A DNA stretch of 64,000 nt from Chionoecetes opilio (Eukaryota; Arthropoda; Malacostraca; Decapoda; Majidae): the NCBI GenBank assembly GCA_016584305.1, contig JACEEZ010019773.1, positions 1,063,869-1,127,868 on the forward strand, in the 5' to 3' direction. Position 1 is the first letter of the stretch, and the number at the start of each line of letters is the position of its first letter. A program made the position numbers and the translations under genes. Shown here in pieces: positions 1-12,581 of this stretch. The notes beneath the pieces are model-generated. The model searched no databases, was not told where the DNA came from, and saw nothing but the letters and a program-made list of their open reading frames with translations.

Positions 1-1427
1 CACTAACCTCAACTACGGGCTGTGATGAATGCTCAAGTATTGTTATTCATAGCTGAAATAGAGTAACGTCAGCAGGGATGGCCCCGTGACTTGCGAGCTG
101 TTAAGCTTCCTACTCAACTACGTCGAGGAGGCCTTTGTGCCCACATTCAGTCGAATAAAATGTCCTAGCAAGGTCCAGGGCAATCACAGCAGTGATGGTT
201 CGTGCCATAGTCTTAGGGAGCGGAGTATCCTGCCTGCGCTCTGGCGTTTTACGTAGGTTAGGTACGATAGGTTAGGTAAGGTTAGGACCTATATTCTAAT
301 TTGATATTAGAACCTATATGTCATGTATTTATCTAGGTGTGTAACATTTTGTTTACCATGTGGTAATGGCACTGTAGACCATCTTTGTCCTCCTAACACC
401 TATGCCAAGTATTTATTTATTTCATTCTATCTATTTACCTATGACATATCCGAGCCTAACATTCTACTAACATCCCTTATACGTATGTAATAATAATGTA
501 TGGAAAATGATAAGGCAGATAATAATAGTGCCAATCGTTTGGGGATGCGTGACGTTTCAAGGCCACACCCTACACGTCACACATGCCACAACATGCTACT
601 GGCGTGGACTGCCCTTGGGGGGAGGCTGCCACGCCTAGTCAGAGAGAGAGAAAAACCAGCAACCACTGAAGCTAAGACAGTGTATGTACATGTGGGAAGA
701 CTGTGTTGTGTTTGGCTGTTGTGTGAGACTCTGGCGCTCGTGATTTTAAAACACGAGAGAAACTAAACTGGATGACGTTTCCACTACATTTTATTCGTTA
801 TATCTGGGTACTGCTGACCTGGGTAACTGTAAATGATCAGAGAAATAGTGTTAACTAAAATTTTTTTATCATCTTAATACATAAACCTGGGTGCTCGTCT
901 AATACACTCGTCTCCTCACCCGTCCGTCTAGGCATGCCACCATATCCCTAAAAACAATCTTCATTCTATCTATAACTCCACCTCTCTTTTTCAAGTTACC
1001 TTTGTCATCCAAAAACAAATAGTGGACACCAAGAGGGTAACATATTCTGATGGCAAATCGGTGAAAAATTTAAAACATTCCAGTAAAAATAAGTAAAAAA
1101 ATAAACCCAGAAAACGGGCAATATATATTTTGAGTTATAGTACAAAAAACATATGGTACACGATAGGAGGACGAGTAAAACTTTTGAGAAAAAAAATTAG
1201 AGTGAGGCGAGAACGCAATCTGAATCGAGGCAGGAAAGGGGTCGGTTTGTTTATATTTACCTCCCAAACATAATTCATTGCAGCAACCCCTAGCTAAATC
1301 ACCATCCTCCAACTCCACCGTCGGCCGCTTCACTTCTTCGCCCCCACTATAGCCATCCACACGAATTCAATTTCCAACACATTACATAATAAGTCTTGTA
1401 ATCAAGTTACAACTAAAACAAGTATAA
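1..1427. other. non-coding stretch, no gene recognised
   Basis: I see no convincing coding frame here. The open frames at 500-766 (+) and 1070-1360 (-) are short, show no domain and have no splice context. A degenerate TTAGG-like run lies at 254-287 and is listed separately. The rest is moderately AT-rich unique-looking DNA. Confidence 0.5.
254..287 (+). repeat. degenerate TTAGG-like run
   Basis: The units taggttagg, taggttagg and aaggttagg follow each other with small interruptions. TTAGG is the usual arthropod telomere unit. The run is short, imperfect and internal, so this is at most an interstitial telomere-like tract or chance. Confidence 0.35.
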
Positions 1428-1488
1428 GTTATATATATATAGATATATATATATATCTTCTATATATAAATACTGTTAATATATATAT

Positions 1489-1525
<37 letters not shown>

Positions 1526-1716
1526 ACTATATATACATATATATATAATATATATATATATACACTAAGATATATATTATATAATATATATAATATACAA
1601 TAATTACATATATATATATTATATATACTATATATTATTGCTATATAATAATAGATATATATATAAATAGATCTAGAATATATCATATAGTATATATAAT
1701 ATAATATAGATAATAT

Positions 1717-1747
<31 letters not shown>

Positions 1748-1845
1748 TATATATTATATTATATATAGTATATATATATATATATTATTATTTATATATA
1801 TAATATCTATATACATATATTATTTATATGATATATAATATATAC
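1428..1845. repeat. (TA)n-rich AT microsatellite block
   Basis: About 420 bases consist almost only of A and T, built from TATA and TATAT runs with scattered G or C. The frame of repeated Tyr and Ile that crosses it on the minus strand is an artefact of the repeat. Confidence 0.95.
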
Positions 1846-2604
1846 ATTGAAGGCGGACCAGATATTGATTTTTTCATTATTGCTGATGCTGGATGTTGAT
1901 GCGAATATTCATTTCCAAAATTTGCGGATGCAGGATGCGGATATTCTGACCAATCCAAGAGTTTGAGCCACATTATTATTGAATATTAAGGATGCTAAGA
2001 GATTACTAAACAATGTATCAAATAATCTAATATTAAGAAATAGGGGTAAGCAAGATTTTATACTAATCGAATTTTGCAAAAATTATTAATTACCTGTGTA
2101 CCACTACACGCGAATGGCCCCACCACCAGTCCAACAGCCGGGGTTGATCAGTATCGTTAGGGTGCAGGAGGCATCGTGAGTAGTGAGTGAGTGACAACAC
2201 TATTAACAAACTCTCTCTAGTTCTTCTCTCTATCTCTCAGATCACTACTATGAGTCTGCCATCTATATTCTACGACTCTTCTCTCTCTCTACTCTCCTCT
2301 CGCTCTCTTCAAATTCAAATTCAAATCCAAATTCAAATTCAAATCTCTCTCTCTCCCTCCAAGCATTATTTAAAATTTGGATAAAGATGTAGGAGGATGA
2401 AAACATGGGTAAAGTAAAGGTAACATTGCGCATGGCAATAACTCTTTATGAATTCTTCTTATAAACTTTTGTTTTCTAGATTTTTCAAGCGTTTTTTTCT
2501 GAATATTAAACGGATGGTGTGTGGTTTATGTCTTGCTACTTTGTTGTTTTGCATTTATAGCTCAGCTTGGGAGTATAGCACAGTGCACACACACACGAAC
2601 ACAC
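1846..2604. repeat. non-coding stretch with CT-rich tract and short (ATTCAA)n
   Basis: From 1846 to about 2190 nothing is recognisable. A CT-rich tract follows (about 2210-2310), with about six imperfect ATTCAA units at 2310-2345 and a further CT run to 2360. The 65-residue frame over it (2187-2384) is low complexity and not called as a gene. Confidence 0.6.
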
Positions 2605-2998
2605 ACACCGCCTGAAAGGCTCTGGTGGGGGTAGAGAACGTACGGCACATTATTTTGTATGGTCCGGCATTCAATCTCCGGCCCCGATCATTCACGGAAG
2701 ATTTTTCCACTTTAATAAATTTGGGTTGGTTAGTTTCCCCGTGAGCAAGGGGGGTAGGAGTGATGGGTCTTGCTTAAATGTTTGAAGGTCCCATAATTAC
2801 CCAAAGATCGTTAAAACAATTATGAGCTCAAAACTCGGACCGGGACGGCTGGAACACTGGCGCTACTGCATCTTATTTTCTTTTGGTCCCAACTCTTATT
2901 TACGTTTTCTTTTCTATCTTCACTTCTTTTTTCTTACTCCCCCCGCTGCGAGCTCAATCCAACTTTTTTCACGTGGACAAGACCATGGAGCTTAGTGA
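2605..2998 (+). mobile_element. decayed tRNA-derived SINE (family C), 5' part degraded
   Basis: The segment aligns by eye with the better-preserved SINE at 63,728-63,990. Shared blocks are a B-box-like stretch followed by gatttttcca, the motif gagcaaggggg, the motif acccaaagatcg, the motif atgagctc, and the end cgtggacaagaccatgg. The element runs into a (CA)n tract at 2999, as the other copies do. I infer a Pol III SINE family whose 3' end is a CA repeat. Confidence 0.6.
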
Positions 2999-3156
2999 AT
3001 GACACCCACAAATACGCACACACACAAACACCACACACACACATGCATTGCACACGCACCACACACACACCACACACAACCACACACACACAAACACTAC
3101 ACACACACACACACACACACATCACACATAATACACACACACACACACAACACCAC

Positions 3157-3217
<61 letters not shown>
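2999..3217. repeat. (CA)n compound microsatellite
   Basis: This is a CA dinucleotide tract with a few interruptions, the longest uninterrupted part being about 3160-3217. It directly follows the 3' end of a family C SINE. Cys/Val and His/Thr frames over it are artefacts. Confidence 0.95.
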
Positions 3218-3488
3218 ACCCTAAAAGAAAAACTATAAACACACAGCAATGAATGTAGAAGCAATAATGGGGGAACAAAAAAATTAAAGAAATATATCAT
3301 CTGATATACGTCCAATGAAAAAAATATTAGCAAGAAAATTAATTTACTTGCCGCCACTATCTCTGGAACCTCTTGTGGCTACATGCCTCTGACATCCAGC
3401 AAAGGCAAACGCCCGACGGTTCTGCGTTTGCCAAAAAAACCATTTCAGAACGTGATTATGATGAGAAGGAGAGAAGCAATCCGAGTCA

Positions 3489-3567
3489 CTCTCATTCTAT
3501 CTATCTCTCTCTCTTTCTCTCTATCTCTCCTCTTCTCTCATTCTCTCTCTCTCTTCCTCTCTCTCTA
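3489..3567. repeat. (CT)n microsatellite
   Basis: An imperfect CT/TCTA tract. The Ser/Leu frames across it come from the repeat. Confidence 0.9.
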
Positions 3568-3570
3568 AAG

Positions 3571-3904
3571 CCCGTCAGGGTGGGCAAGGTTGTAGAAGAG
3601 AACTAAATCACCCCGTTATAACACACGTTGTGAGTTCCGCAGTGTGCAGGGCGTCCCTGGCATTCGGTCAGCGGTTCGAGTCTTTTTTTCCACGCGCTAG
3701 TTCGTTTGTGCTGAAGTGGGCGGCGCGCTTGTTTGCTTATAGTCAATAACCTTGTAGTTAGGTACTTGCAAAGTGTCTAGATAGGATCAAAGTATCTTAT
3801 CTTATTCTCTCTCTCTTATCTCTCTCATTTATCTCTTTATCTCTATCTTCTCTATCTCTCTCTATCTATCTATCTTCCCCCTCTCTATCTCTCTCTCTTA
3901 CACC
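3571..3904 (+). mobile_element. SINE family B copy 1 with TTATC/CT-rich tail
   Basis: This copy shares with 47,986-48,172 the blocks cccgtcagggtgg, attcggtcagcggttcgagtc (B-box-like), tagtcaataaccttgtag, and acttgcaaagtgtctagat. It ends in a (TTATC)n-like tail that has decayed into CTATCT repeats up to about 3900. It is longer than the other copy because of insertions near 3600-3640 and 3690. The tRNA-like B box indicates a Pol III SINE. Confidence 0.75.
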
Positions 3905-4340
3905 ACACAAGGATTTTTTTTTCACTCAAAGCTGATACGTATAATGTATTAAAAGATATTTTTTCAACTCACGTGGAATACAAGACTGGTTTTACGTAGT
4001 GAAAACGAGAAAAAAAAAATACCGCTCTTTAACTCTAAAAATAAATTCATCGTTCATTTACGGGCCAAAAACTTCTCTATACGCCTGCCAGAATGAAGGA
4101 ATAATATTCGAAAGGAATCCGAAAAGACTAAAAAAAAAGTATAAAAAATCCCGGTCCTGTCTGTACAATATTATAATAACCTGTAGCGGAGGTTTATGCA
4201 CTTTGATCTTGCAAAATTAATTAAAGAAATGAGAAGTTCTAACACTCCGGTAGATTGAGTGAGTCACAGTACGCTTATATAATAAAAACTACTACACTAC
4301 TTACTAATACATTGGTGCTGTGTTTTTCTTCACCCTTACC
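3905..4340. other. no gene recognised
   Basis: AT-rich sequence. The plus frame at 3999-4220 is Lys-rich and has no recognisable domain. Confidence 0.5.
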
Positions 4341-4384
4341 ACTTGTTTAAGGAAGCAGCTTTAAATGCGTGTAATCCCCTTAGT

Positions 4385-5110
4385 GCTTACTCAGAGTGGT
4401 TCCCCATCTCTCTTCTCATCGTGCTGTTTGTTGGTTCCCCCTCCCCTATCGTTTGCTGTGGTCCTTCCCCTACCTCATCGTGCTGGTGGGTTCTCACTCC
4501 CTCATCGATGCTTTGGTGGTTACTCCCACCACATCGTGCTGTTTGTGGCTCCCCCCCCTCCATCGTGCCTGTGGTTCCCATCCCTCATCGTGCTGTGGTC
4601 CCCTCCCTCATGCGTGCTGTGGTTCCCTCCCTCATCGTGCTGTGGTTCCCCCCTCCCTCATCCGTGCCCTGTTGGTTCACCTCCTCTCATCGTGCTGTGT
4701 TCTCATCCCTCAGTCGTGCTGGGGTTCTTCCTCCATCATCGTGCGGGGGTTCCCCTCCATCATGTTATGCTGTGGTTTCCCCCTTCGTTCCGTCATGGGA
4801 TGTAGGTTCCCCCCTCATTTATGCTGTTTCCCCTCCAAACTCCATCATGCTGTCGTTCCCTCCCTCCAACTTCCAACATGCTGTGGGCTTCTTCTTTCCT
4901 CAATTGTACTGCGTTTCACCTTACTCTATCGTGCTGGATTCCTATTCCGTCAGTAATGCTGTTGCTGCTGAAATCTTTTTGTTGCTCAGTGTTTCGTGAA
5001 TCCATCTGTCCATAGTGCTGTGTTTCCATCAATCGTGTGAGATTAATTTCCTTATATCGTGTGTGGTTTTGTTTGTTCCCCTTTCATACATTGTGATGTG
5101 GATACTTGTG
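4385..5110. repeat. minisatellite, about 24-30 bp unit (catcgtgctgtggttccc type)
   Basis: Diverged copies of a unit containing tcatcgtgctgtggttcccc and ccctcc run from about 4385 to 4960, with weaker copies to about 5110. All three plus frames stay open (218, 186 and 146 residues) with Pro/Ser/Val-rich periodic protein, as expected when a unit lacks stop codons. I do not call a gene. Confidence 0.85.
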
Positions 5111-5344
5111 TTTCTCTTCCATCCTTTAATGATGCCTTGTCTTGGTGGTGTTGCCTACGCTTTCACATTATTTTCTGGCTCTTGCGACTCTTTCCGCCCA
5201 ACAGAGTCGTGTTGGCACCCCACGCAGGGTTTTATTTTGTATCATTATGATTTATTGGCAATTCAATTATTTGCGATATTATATTAAATGCAATTATATT
5301 TTATCAGATCAGGCCCGAAAACAAGGACACTGCAACAGTTGATG

Positions 5345-5660
5345 GCAAGACCAGTTGGCTCAGCGCATAAAATCAAGACCAGTTTTGAAACAAATTGATG
5401 GGGTTGTGGTTGCAGCCCTTGTCTCTGCACCAAACAACTTTGTTGTGAAGGCAAAAACCAAGGGGAAAAATGAAGTTGAGAGCTCGAGGGCCAGTGAACG
5501 ACTTACTTCTGATAGAAGCTTGAAGGAAGAGGTTCCACTCGTCATCTTCAAATTTGGTATTGAACCTTGCAGCGAAGGGGAAGGGAAAAGCGCAAAACAT
5601 TGCAGCATGTTAGTGTGGAGAAGCACAAAACACCGAGACGAGCATATATAAAGTCCTGGG
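5345..5660 (+). other. unclassified open frame, possibly a transposon scrap
   Basis: A 98-codon frame (5355-5651) reads through normal-complexity sequence and ends where the (TA)n block begins. The protein is mixed, with Lys, Glu and Val, and I recognise no domain. The minus strand is open as well. It could be a fragment of a mobile element cut off by the microsatellite. No splice sites were chosen. Confidence 0.25.
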
Positions 5661-5692
5661 AAGCACAAACAGATAATAGTGCCTTTAGTAAA

Positions 5693-6136
5693 ATAAATAT
5701 ATATATATATATAAGTATAATATAAGAGAGAGATTATATATAGATAGATAATATATATATATCTATATGTATAGACAATATAACATATATATACTGAGAG
5801 TATATAGATATAGAGATATATAGAGAATATATATATAGATGATATATACAATAGGACACTATAGTATAGAGATAGATATATATACATATAGATATATATT
5901 ATTTCTGTAATATTTATATATATAGCTATGTATATATTTATGTATAATATTTATATATGTAGATAGGTATATATATAAGAGTATATATAATATATGTAGT
6001 ATATATAGATATATATATATATAGAGATATAATAATATTATGTATATATAGATGTGTGTATATATATACTATACTATATTAATGTGTATATTATATATAG
6101 ATATTATATATATATATATATATATAGTATATATAA

Positions 6137-6178
<42 letters not shown>

Positions 6179-6334
6179 GATATATTAGATATATAATATA
6201 TATAAATGTTATATTATGAGATATATAATATATATAAATGTGTATATATATATATATATATAAATGTGTATATATATACATTTATCCCCCGGATTATATA
6301 TGTAAGGGATATATAGACATATGTATATAATGTA

Positions 6335-6377
<43 letters not shown>

Positions 6378-6453
6378 TATATATATAGATATATATATAT
6401 AACCTATATCTAAGATATATAATATATCTGTATATGTATATGTATATATGTAT

Positions 6454-6504
<51 letters not shown>

Positions 6505-6556
6505 CTATATATATAATATATATTATATAATATATATATATAGATATATATAATCA
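5693..6556. repeat. long (TA)n block with GATA-like interruptions
   Basis: About 860 bases are TA repeats with occasional G, arranged as agatata or tgtata variants. The longest pure TA tracts are near 6140-6175, 6336-6372 and 6458-6495. Confidence 0.95.
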
Positions 6557-6656
6557 ATTATCAAAACTGGTTTACTGTTCTGCAGTAGCATGCTGAGTAC
6601 AGCCTTGACACAAAGTGACCGCTGGCTATTGTCACCTGAAAATTATATCCCTTCCA

Positions 6657-6776
6657 TACACACACACACACACCACACACACACACACACACACAACACA
6701 CACACACACACACACACCACAACACCCCACACACCACACACACACACACAAATCATAGACACACACACAAACACAT
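6657..6776. repeat. (CA)n microsatellite
   Basis: CA dinucleotide tract with a few CCA interruptions. Confidence 0.95.
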
Positions 6777-6829
6777 GAACTTACGCACACAAGACATACA
6801 AGGATGACTATGTAGTGTAGTGTTTATAC

Positions 6830-7152
6830 GCCGGTTCAACAATCGAGAAAAGAAATCCTTGGTTCTGAAATAATCCACGGGCGGAGCGGAGAGAGAGGAC
6901 GGTTCCTTATAATCGAGCTCCTGTTCAGCCAACAGAAATGGGTACCAGGAGTTAGGAGTTTGCCGGGGTTTAGCCACGCCTCCAACGCGGTGAGGGGCCT
7001 TCGATCGGACCAACCACTAAGTACTAAGGGGAAGCAACCTTATAAGTGTAGTATGGGCGGGTGGTGCGGTTGACATTGGCGGGTGACGGGGCCTTACGAC
7101 GGTAGCTCAGCCCTGTTAAAAATAACCCTAGGTAAATAGAAGCTAGGAAATA
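6830..7152 (+). mobile_element. decayed SINE (family A) body
   Basis: The block atgggtaccaggagttag followed by gccgggg and a cgcctcc motif corresponds to atgggtaccgggtgttag plus gccggggg and cgcctcc in the SINE at 63,493-63,697. Both end in aaatac followed directly by a CA tract. The tRNA-like head is not recognisable here, so the copy is 5'-damaged. Confidence 0.55.
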
Positions 7153-7170
7153 CAGCACACACACAACACA

Positions 7171-7209
<39 letters not shown>

Positions 7210-7339
7210 TACACACACAAAGACACACACACACCACACATCACACACACCACACTCACTACATCACACACCAAACACAAACACACACACCACACACACA
7301 CCAACAACACACACAACCACACACACACACAAACACAGG

Positions 7340-7385
<46 letters not shown>

Positions 7386-7411
7386 CACACACACACACAC
7401 ACACACACACA
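7153..7411. repeat. (CA)n compound microsatellite at SINE 3' end
   Basis: CA tract with CCACA and AACACA interruptions, the longest pure part being about 7340-7410. It starts where the family A SINE ends. Confidence 0.95.
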
Positions 7412-8078
7412 GAAGCGGGTTCCAAGTCGTACTTAGTTTTTTGTCTCAGTTATTATTTTTAAAAATTTACGTTAATGTATTGGCGAAAGTATTCATGACT
7501 AAAAACAACAGTCTTCACATCCTGAGAGAGGATTCTTTTTTGAACTTTCCGACGTCGGGTCCTATCAAACTTGTTCCTTCTTTTCTCGCCCTACCAAAAA
7601 ATTTCATAAATTCTTAATTTTTGAAAATCAGTTCGCAATATATTTCCAATTTTTACAGTTGGGACCCTACCTGAATCTCAATAGGCAGGTTAGTACACGC
7701 GGGAGTTTTTTCATTCTTAGACGGCGCCATCTTAATAATTTAGAACCAGAAAGGGCACAACCAATAGAGATGTCCAGGTACGCTTATGACTTCTGTTCTT
7801 TGATCACAACGAGTGTTTCACAGTTTATTAAAGACGTCACAAGTGTCCTCCCGAAGAGGAGATGGTGTTACCACCAAAAACACAGATAAGTTCTTCTTAA
7901 TAGCCTTATTTTTTTCTTTTCTTTTTTCTATTGCTTTCTCGTATTAAGAGAAGCACCGGGCGTAAATAGAAAGACCGTCAGAGGTTCCCGGTATTTATAA
8001 AAATGTTAAACGGGGGGGAGCTACGAAGGAGAGAGACAAGGGCGCCAGTCTGCACCTGAGCGTAGGGCGTTCTTATTT
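7412..8078. other. no gene recognised
   Basis: The 76-residue plus frame at 7659-7889 has no domain and no splice context that I trust. Nothing else stands out. Confidence 0.5.
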
Positions 8079-9900
8079 GTTTTTTTTTTTTTTTTTTTTT
8101 GCGGGGGGGGGGGGGGGTTTTTTTAAAAAGGAGAGGAGGCCAACGACACGTGGAGGCCCGTACCTAATCCTGGCCTCGGGGAGGCAGCGGATCAGATGGG
8201 GGGAAGTTTTTGTCGAGTGGGATGTCCTGGGGAGTGGAGGAATTTGAATCCTCAAGACGCGGATTTTTTTGTGGGCTCTGCGAAACCAGGTGAGGACAGG
8301 GGGCAGGCGGGCATGTCACCAAGGTATTAGGGTTAGAGCAATGGAAAGCCGAGCTCTTAGTTGGACCAGCTGTCGGTTTATACAGGTGGAGTATGACCCG
8401 TGGCCTGGGGAAAAGGTGGAGGTGAGGCCGTTTTGTCTGGGGGCTGTGATGTACCATGTAGGCAGAATAAGAAACGAATAGCCATGCCTCCACAGCGTCG
8501 TTGAGAAGAAGTTGCGGGAGGTCCTGAAGGAGATGCAGCTCTGTTCGACAGAAAGAAGACTTTATCTAGGCGTAACTTTGAGGTAGGAGGGGAAAATGGT
8601 AACTTTCGGCGACTGCATGTGCTTATTGGGAAGGCGTCGGCTTCTCGTGAGCTCTGCGGTTCATGGCTTGCTCTCCCGCACAGTCTGCTTGTTTTTTTCT
8701 TACGGTTTAGAACCAGATTACCCTCTCCGACTCATGGCTTGGCACCCAATGAAGGCAAATAAATAAACAACAACAAAAAAAATAATAACATCAAACAAAA
8801 AAAACTAATTACCAAAAGAAGAAAAAAAAAAATAAACCTAAAAAAAAAAAAAAAAAAAAACATACTAAAAAATATAAAAAAAGAAAAATAAAAAAAATCA
8901 CAAAAAACTAAAAACCCAATACTGAGTTTGTAGGCGATACAATGCAGGAGATGATGCGTTCTTCGGGGGGGGGAAAGACAAGGAGGTTGGACAGTGTTCT
9001 GTGAAGGTGGGTAGCAATTAAGGGTAGTGAAGAGAGAGAGTGAGTCAGTTGAAATGGTGAATTCATGAACGTAGTGACTCACAAGCATGGTGAAGTGCAG
9101 ATAGCAGCGCCACAATTCCGCCTGGAATGCAGAGGAATTGTCAGTGGCAGGGAGACGAAGTGTGATCGCTTGGATGAGCACCACTGACAAAGGCTTACTG
9201 GGAACCAGATCTATGCCATTTTTTCACCAGCAGAACCATCAGTGAAGTTATTATAGAGACGGGTGGCTGGGAGTTTAGGATAAAGAGGGGCAAATGAGCT
9301 ATTGGTTTCCTGACCAGCCACTGGCGGAGAGAGGAAAGGCCAGACGCGGTAGTTTGTGAGTTATTGGGTGGACGTGCGAGACGGGGAGAATGACCTGAGA
9401 GGTCTTGGGGGCCCCAAGGAGAGGCGGCGGGAAAAAGGTTCTGGGGACGGCCAGTTTGTCCTGGTGAACCAACCTCCCATCAGGATCACAATATCCAAAC
9501 GGAACCGCGCCCCCTCCCCCCCCAAGGAAAACGTCAGCACACTTCTCCAAGCGCTCGTGCAGCATCAGCCATGGCGATTTGGTTGGTGCGGGGTGGGAAC
9601 CCTCCATGTTTCGCCATCGGGGACCGGGGTTATTCCGGAGGACGCATGGGGGGGGAGGGGGGAAAGATGCCTTGGGTGCGAAGCGGGCGGCAGCGTCGGG
9701 ATGGGCAGGGAGGCCCTCGGGAAGGGCAAAAGGAAGAAGGAACGATGGATCAGGGTGACAGGTTGCAGAGTGGAGTATGCACATGGGCTGGCCGCCGCAT
9801 GTTGTTTTGGATTTGGGGGCCGGTTGGTCAGGGTTCCGTTAGCCCCTACTATCACTCGACCTTATTTTGAATGAATCCCGCTCTTTCTTCTACTAATCTA
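8079..9900 (-). pseudogene. decayed LINE with RNase H domain, minus strand
   Basis: On the minus strand a broken RNase H domain is visible. FTDGSAGE (about 9250-9231) carries the first catalytic Asp, SSAFQAELW (about 9140-9112) the Glu, and ISTDSLS (about 9060-9040) the second Asp. Stops and frameshifts separate the pieces. Upstream (9300-9880, minus) is a Pro-rich degraded frame that would correspond to the region between reverse transcriptase and RNase H. Downstream frames near 8490-8160 resemble a LINE C-terminus. The T20 run at 8080-8099 would be the poly(A) tail of a minus-strand insertion, followed by an odd G15 run. Open frames on both strands at 9299-9874 are a consequence of GC-rich sequence. 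Confidence 0.55.
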
Positions 9901-11975
9901 TTATGCCTTGGGGTCTTGGGCACTGGGAGGGAGCACAGCTTCTTGACTATGGGTGACGGCACCCTCCATGCCCTCCCGTATAGATGAGCTGAACAAGCCC
10001 TACTATACCAGCTTGAGGAGTTTTGCCGTGGGGGGACTCTGGGGAACCTACTTCACATAAAGTGCCAAGGGGGACCCCCCCCCCCCCCCCCCTTGCATTT
10101 CAAATAGCAAAAAATTTCTTTCTTTTTCTTGTGGTGGGCATCCCTCCCCCTCCCAGCCTCGGTCCTCCCCCCATTTGACCGAAATACAAGAGTTTAATCT
10201 GCACTGTCGTATGGACTATGGAAGGTTTTGTTTTTTATTAGATTTATTCTGAGGAGTGTGTGTTGAGTTACTGTAGGGATCATCCAGGTTGTGCGATGGG
10301 AGAAGAACGAAATAAAGCAGTCATGACAAAAAATGAAAAAAAATACATATAATTACCACTTATACAAAAAATAGAAATATCAAAGTGATACTGAATAATA
10401 AAAAAAATGAGATAGGTTTAAAGCAGCAGGCAAATAAAAATTTATTTTATAAAATAAAAAAATTCCACGGAGAAAGTTTGAAAATACCTCACTAATCAAA
10501 CTTCTTCTGTTATTTTGGTTCTCAGAAAACTTACACACAATATTCTTGAAATCAAGGCTTTTACTCGCTTGCTTTCAAATTGAACAAACCCAGAAAGATA
10601 TACTAATCTATCATGGCCATGGTAGTTTCTCAGTGTAGTTTTGATTACTTGTCAGAGCAGGGAGGGGGGGGGCACAAAAGCTTCCCTCTGTGAAGTGAAT
10701 GATCACCAGGTATGGTATACTACCATAAATTTGGCCATTCTGTAGAAATCAGGAAATGCCCCTCGCTATTAGGACCAAGAAATTCCTTTTTTTTCACTAA
10801 AATATACACCAGTGATTTGGGCTTTCCCCATTTTTTTGGGGTCACTTACATCCTTATAGCGTCTTTCTAACATGCGTTTTACAGAGCTGCAGATCATGGT
10901 TAAGATCTTCCTCATTACCCCCTACGAAATTGCATGATAAGCTCCAGAAATTTTTCTCAAAAGATAAAACTCCTTACTTTGTGGATTTCAGTGCCTGTTA
11001 AGGGCTTTCCTAAGTTCACATGCTTAAATATTGACAGCGCCTTGTCATTTCTGTTAAACATATGATTCTAGAATTTAGATCAAAGCAGTAAGAAAATAGG
11101 ATTAGTAGAAGAAGTTAATTGTGTTGAATCCTTAACACTGAAATCAGAGTGTAGTGCTCCATGACTGTCTTTCCAATATAACAGTAACAACAAAATTCCT
11201 GCAATTTTGTAGACAGTTTCCGTTTGCCTTGGTGATCTACAGGCTTCTACACTCTGAAGTATCAAAACCATGAGAGCGCTCGAGTTTCTCTCCAACTTCA
11301 TCCCACAAAGATCAAAAGAGCTTTGGTCTGACCGCATTTATTCAAGGTGGGATCTTTACAGTTTCAATTAATTCTACAGCTCTTTACCATGTCTCAAGAT
11401 TGGCTGATCGTAGCAAATTGATAACTGATTTATCCTACCAAGAATATGTGTCATAATTGGATAGCTTAATAGCAAACCAGCATCTATTGGGGGAAAAACC
11501 TAAAGGTCCTCTGCATCAATAGCGTCTGTCAGCATGCAGTCATGTGATAAAACCTTCTAGAACACGCAGGAACGGCATTCAGTCGCTTCATTTCATTCCT
11601 TTGCAAGTTATATACCGCAAGCCCATGTTGTATCTGCGATAAGTCTTCGTTGTAGTCTCTCTAGTTTTGCTCATGGATACATTCCTTTTGCACATCCAAC
11701 CATTTTTGCCATGGACATAAGATCCATGATGAATACATACAGTTTTTCAATAATGAGAAGAACTGTGCAGTCAAGAGGGAAAACCCAAGTACCAAATTTA
11801 AGTACCAACAAAAGCTCATGTATTAGAAAATTTGTAACGGTAGCTGGTGTAAAGTTTGTTCGTTGCTATTTTTTTTAAAAGTGATCAAATATTTTTAGAA
11901 AGTATATGAATGTAACTCACTCAGGAAGGCATCTATTCTTCTTCCAAGCAGAGGAAAAAAAAATAGTATTGATTG
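9901..11975. other. unassigned stretch, coding-like scraps on minus strand
   Basis: No intact gene. A C16 run lies at 10,078-10,092. Some minus-strand pieces look formerly coding: WDEVGEKLERSHGFD near 11,300, and an 85-codon frame at 11,080-11,337. Stops interrupt them and I recognise no family. They may belong to a decayed DNA transposon. A-rich sequence fills 10,320-10,460. Confidence 0.35.
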
Positions 11976-11984
11976 AGGTCGATG

Positions 11985-12243
11985 TACTTACACTACGTGT
12001 CTTCCGAACTACACGGAGAAATCAATGAGGTTTCTTATAAATCAAGGCAGTGACATTGCTGACCACTTTTTTGAAAAAACATGGAGTTCATTTTGTCCTA
12101 GCAATCCTGACAGAATGTCTCACGCCGCACTTGAACGGGTGAACCATATTATCCATCCAAGGGAAGAATGGCTGAACATGATAACTGTCAGAGAAGTTAT
12201 TTGCCTTTTACCAGAAACTTCCAAATTTTGGAGTGGTGCATGA
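11985..12243 (+). pseudogene. hAT (ZBED-like) transposase fragment, copy 1
   Basis: The plus strand reads RFLINQGSDIADHF and later MITVREVICLLPETS in the frame at 12,025-12,243, with frameshifts compared with the duplicate at 19,750-20,090. The pattern (helical ELHEEI..FL, then DIADHF, then a LAYLTD-type helix) is that of domesticated or transposable hAT proteins of the ZBED/SCAND3 group. Only this short piece is present, so it is a relic. Confidence 0.6.
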
Positions 12244-12396
12244 AGAAGAAACTTTTGTTAACTTTACTTAATTATATGAGGCTGCTTGTGCAGAGGTTGA
12301 ATGTTGTTAATTTCATTCATTAGATGAAGGCTGCAAATAATAAATTATATTCATTATTTACAAATTATATCATTACTAGTTAGCTATATACCTAAC

Positions 12397-12581
12397 ATCT
12401 AGTGCCCCAATCAACTCTGGGAAGTTGCTTAGGCGCCAGAACTTCCTGCATGGCTATCAACTCTCCGAAGCGGTGAAGGCATCCTACATGGTTCCGCCAC
12501 AGGCCATACGTGTGAGGACATTGGTGACAGCGCAGCAATCAGGATTTCCTGCTCACGATTGACTGGGCTCATAGGTAGGTC
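12397..12581 (-). pseudogene. PIF/Harbinger transposase exon 2, copy 1
   Basis: On the minus strand the end of the exon reads KFWRLSNFPELIGALD, the stretch just before the first catalytic Asp region of HARBI1-type transposases (family pattern FYRIAGFPGVIGAIDG). A ...ATCAG acceptor lies at 12,583-12,582. Indels break the frame upstream compared with copy 2, where the same exon can be read almost through. Confidence 0.65.

Noticed and set aside
254..287. Telomere
   Set aside because: Short, imperfect and internal. At most an interstitial TTAGG-like tract.
2934..3278. Cys/Val- and His/Thr-rich frames over CA tracts (also 7,209, 57,585, 63,155)
   Set aside because: They are translations of CA/GT dinucleotide repeats, which have no stops in some frames.
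4343..4999. 218-residue Pro/Ser/Val frame
   Set aside because: Three overlapping plus frames are open over the same minisatellite. No start context or domain.
9299..9874. 161- and 172-residue frames on opposite strands
   Set aside because: GC-rich decayed LINE sequence is open on both strands. No conserved domain in either full frame.
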